From JBBQKP01 sp038326995 (GTDB lineage: Bacteria; Planctomycetota; Phycisphaerae; Tepidisphaerales; Tepidisphaeraceae), in NCBI GenBank assembly GCA_038326995.1, contig JBBQKP010000215.1, positions 1 through 5,760 of the forward strand: 5,760 nucleotides of DNA, written 5' to 3'. Below are positions 5,176 through 5,760 of this stretch, in pieces. Position 1 is the first letter of the stretch; every line of letters begins with the position of its first letter. The position numbers and the translations under genes are program-made. The notes under the pieces were generated by a model. That model was not told the origin of the DNA. It worked only from the letters and a program-made list of their open reading frames with translations, and did not search any database.

Positions 5176-5760
5176 TGGTGCCTCTTCTGGTATTGGCGCG
5201 GAATTGGCGCGTCAACTCCACGCCCGCGGAGCCCGGCTGGTTCTGGCGGCGAGGCGGCTTGAAAAGCTTGAAGAGCTCACGCTCGAACTCGGTAAAGCGC
5301 ACCTGTGCCTGAAGTGCGATGTGTCGATCTCAAGCGACTGCGAGCGACTTATTAGTGTGGCCGTCGAGTCGCTGGGCCGCATCGACACGCTTGTGTGCAA
5401 TGCGGGTTACGGCGTCGGCAAACTCAGTGCCCAAACCACGCGCGATGAAACCAGAAAAATGTTCGAGACCAACATGCTCGGCACGACTCACTGCGCTTCC
5501 CTCGCCGCACAGGTCATGAAGCGGCAACCCAAGCTCGACGGCTATCGCGGCCAGATCATGATCGTCAGCAGCGCCGCGGCCCGTCGCGGTTTGCCCATGC
5601 TGGGCGTTTACAGCGCCACCAAAGCCGCGCAGCTGGTCTATGCCGAGTCGCTTCGCGTCGAATCGCTCATCGACGACATCGCCGTCACAACCGTGCATCC
5701 AGTCGGAACCAAAACCGAATTCGCCGATATCGCTCAGCAGCAGGGCGAGCCCTTCGACGT
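5138..5760 (+). CDS. Classical short-chain dehydrogenase/reductase (3' end outside window)
   Basis: The first 207 codons of an NAD(P)-dependent SDR are present; such enzymes usually run to 250-330 residues. The Rossmann cofactor motif TGASSGIG is at 13-20 and an LAARRLEKL segment at 36-44, whose arginines favour NADP(H). D61-V62 contacts adenine and NAG is at 88-90. The catalytic tetrad is N112, S145, Y158 and K162 (YSATK at 158-162), followed by HPVGTKTEF (187-195), the usual post-catalytic PG-type loop with V-G in place of P-G. Substrate cannot be inferred. The frame has a TAA at 5093-5095 and no ATG or GTG before the Rossmann motif. TTG at 5138 gives a normal 12-residue lead (MPRSIKDSVVV), while the TTG at 5108 is less likely. 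No clear Shine-Dalgarno is seen. The gene diverges from the glycosyltransferase and shows no obvious functional link to it. Confidence 0.93.
   Translation, partial: MPRSIKDSVVVITGASSGIGAELARQLHARGARLVLAARRLEKLEELTLELGKAHLCLKCDVSISSDCERLISVAVESLGRIDTLVCNAGYGVGKLSAQTTRDETRKMFETNMLGTTHCASLAAQVMKRQPKLDGYRGQIMIVSSAAARRGLPMLGVYSATKAAQLVYAESLRVESLIDDIAVTTVHPVGTKTEFADIAQQQGEPFD

Overview
The window is a moderately GC-rich piece of bacterial chromosome. It carries four recognisable genes, two of them complete membrane proteins, and one large unrecognised gene cut by the left edge. No plasmid, phage, transposase, rRNA, tRNA or CRISPR signature is visible. The combination of a CslA-type glycosyltransferase, a DUF2585 membrane protein and a large exported-looking protein with a duplicated domain would fit an environmental Gram-negative or PVC-type bacterium such as a planctomycete. 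That taxonomic guess is weak, because nothing here is diagnostic.

Layout. (1) 2-997 (+): C-terminal part of an unrecognised protein, in which two copies of an alpha/beta unit flank a low-complexity linker. (2) 998-1507: non-coding gap between convergent genes. It holds a possible terminator, a 14-bp tandem array (1145-1200), a long imperfect hairpin (1224-1270) and a second inverted repeat (1411-1443). (3) 1508-2080 (-): DUF2585/UPF0314 membrane protein. (4) 2270-3253 (-): AEC-family transporter. (5) 3262-4881 (-): family 2 glycosyltransferase of the CslA/mannan-synthase-like type. (6) 4882-5137: divergent control region with a sigma70-like promoter and a strong hairpin in the glycosyltransferase leader. 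(7) 5138-5760 (+): N-terminal 207 codons of a classical short-chain dehydrogenase, starting at TTG and cut by the right edge.

How the genes relate. The glycosyltransferase and the AEC transporter are 8 bp apart on the same strand and very probably co-transcribed from the promoter near 4950-4978. A candidate terminator follows the transporter, so the DUF2585 gene may be a separate unit. The SDR is divergent and independent. No pathway joining these genes can be read from the sequence.

I did not find a clearly new biological system. The most interesting points are the displaced Shine-Dalgarno/hairpin arrangement upstream of the glycosyltransferase, the structured and repetitive convergent intergenic region, and the domain duplication in the first protein.
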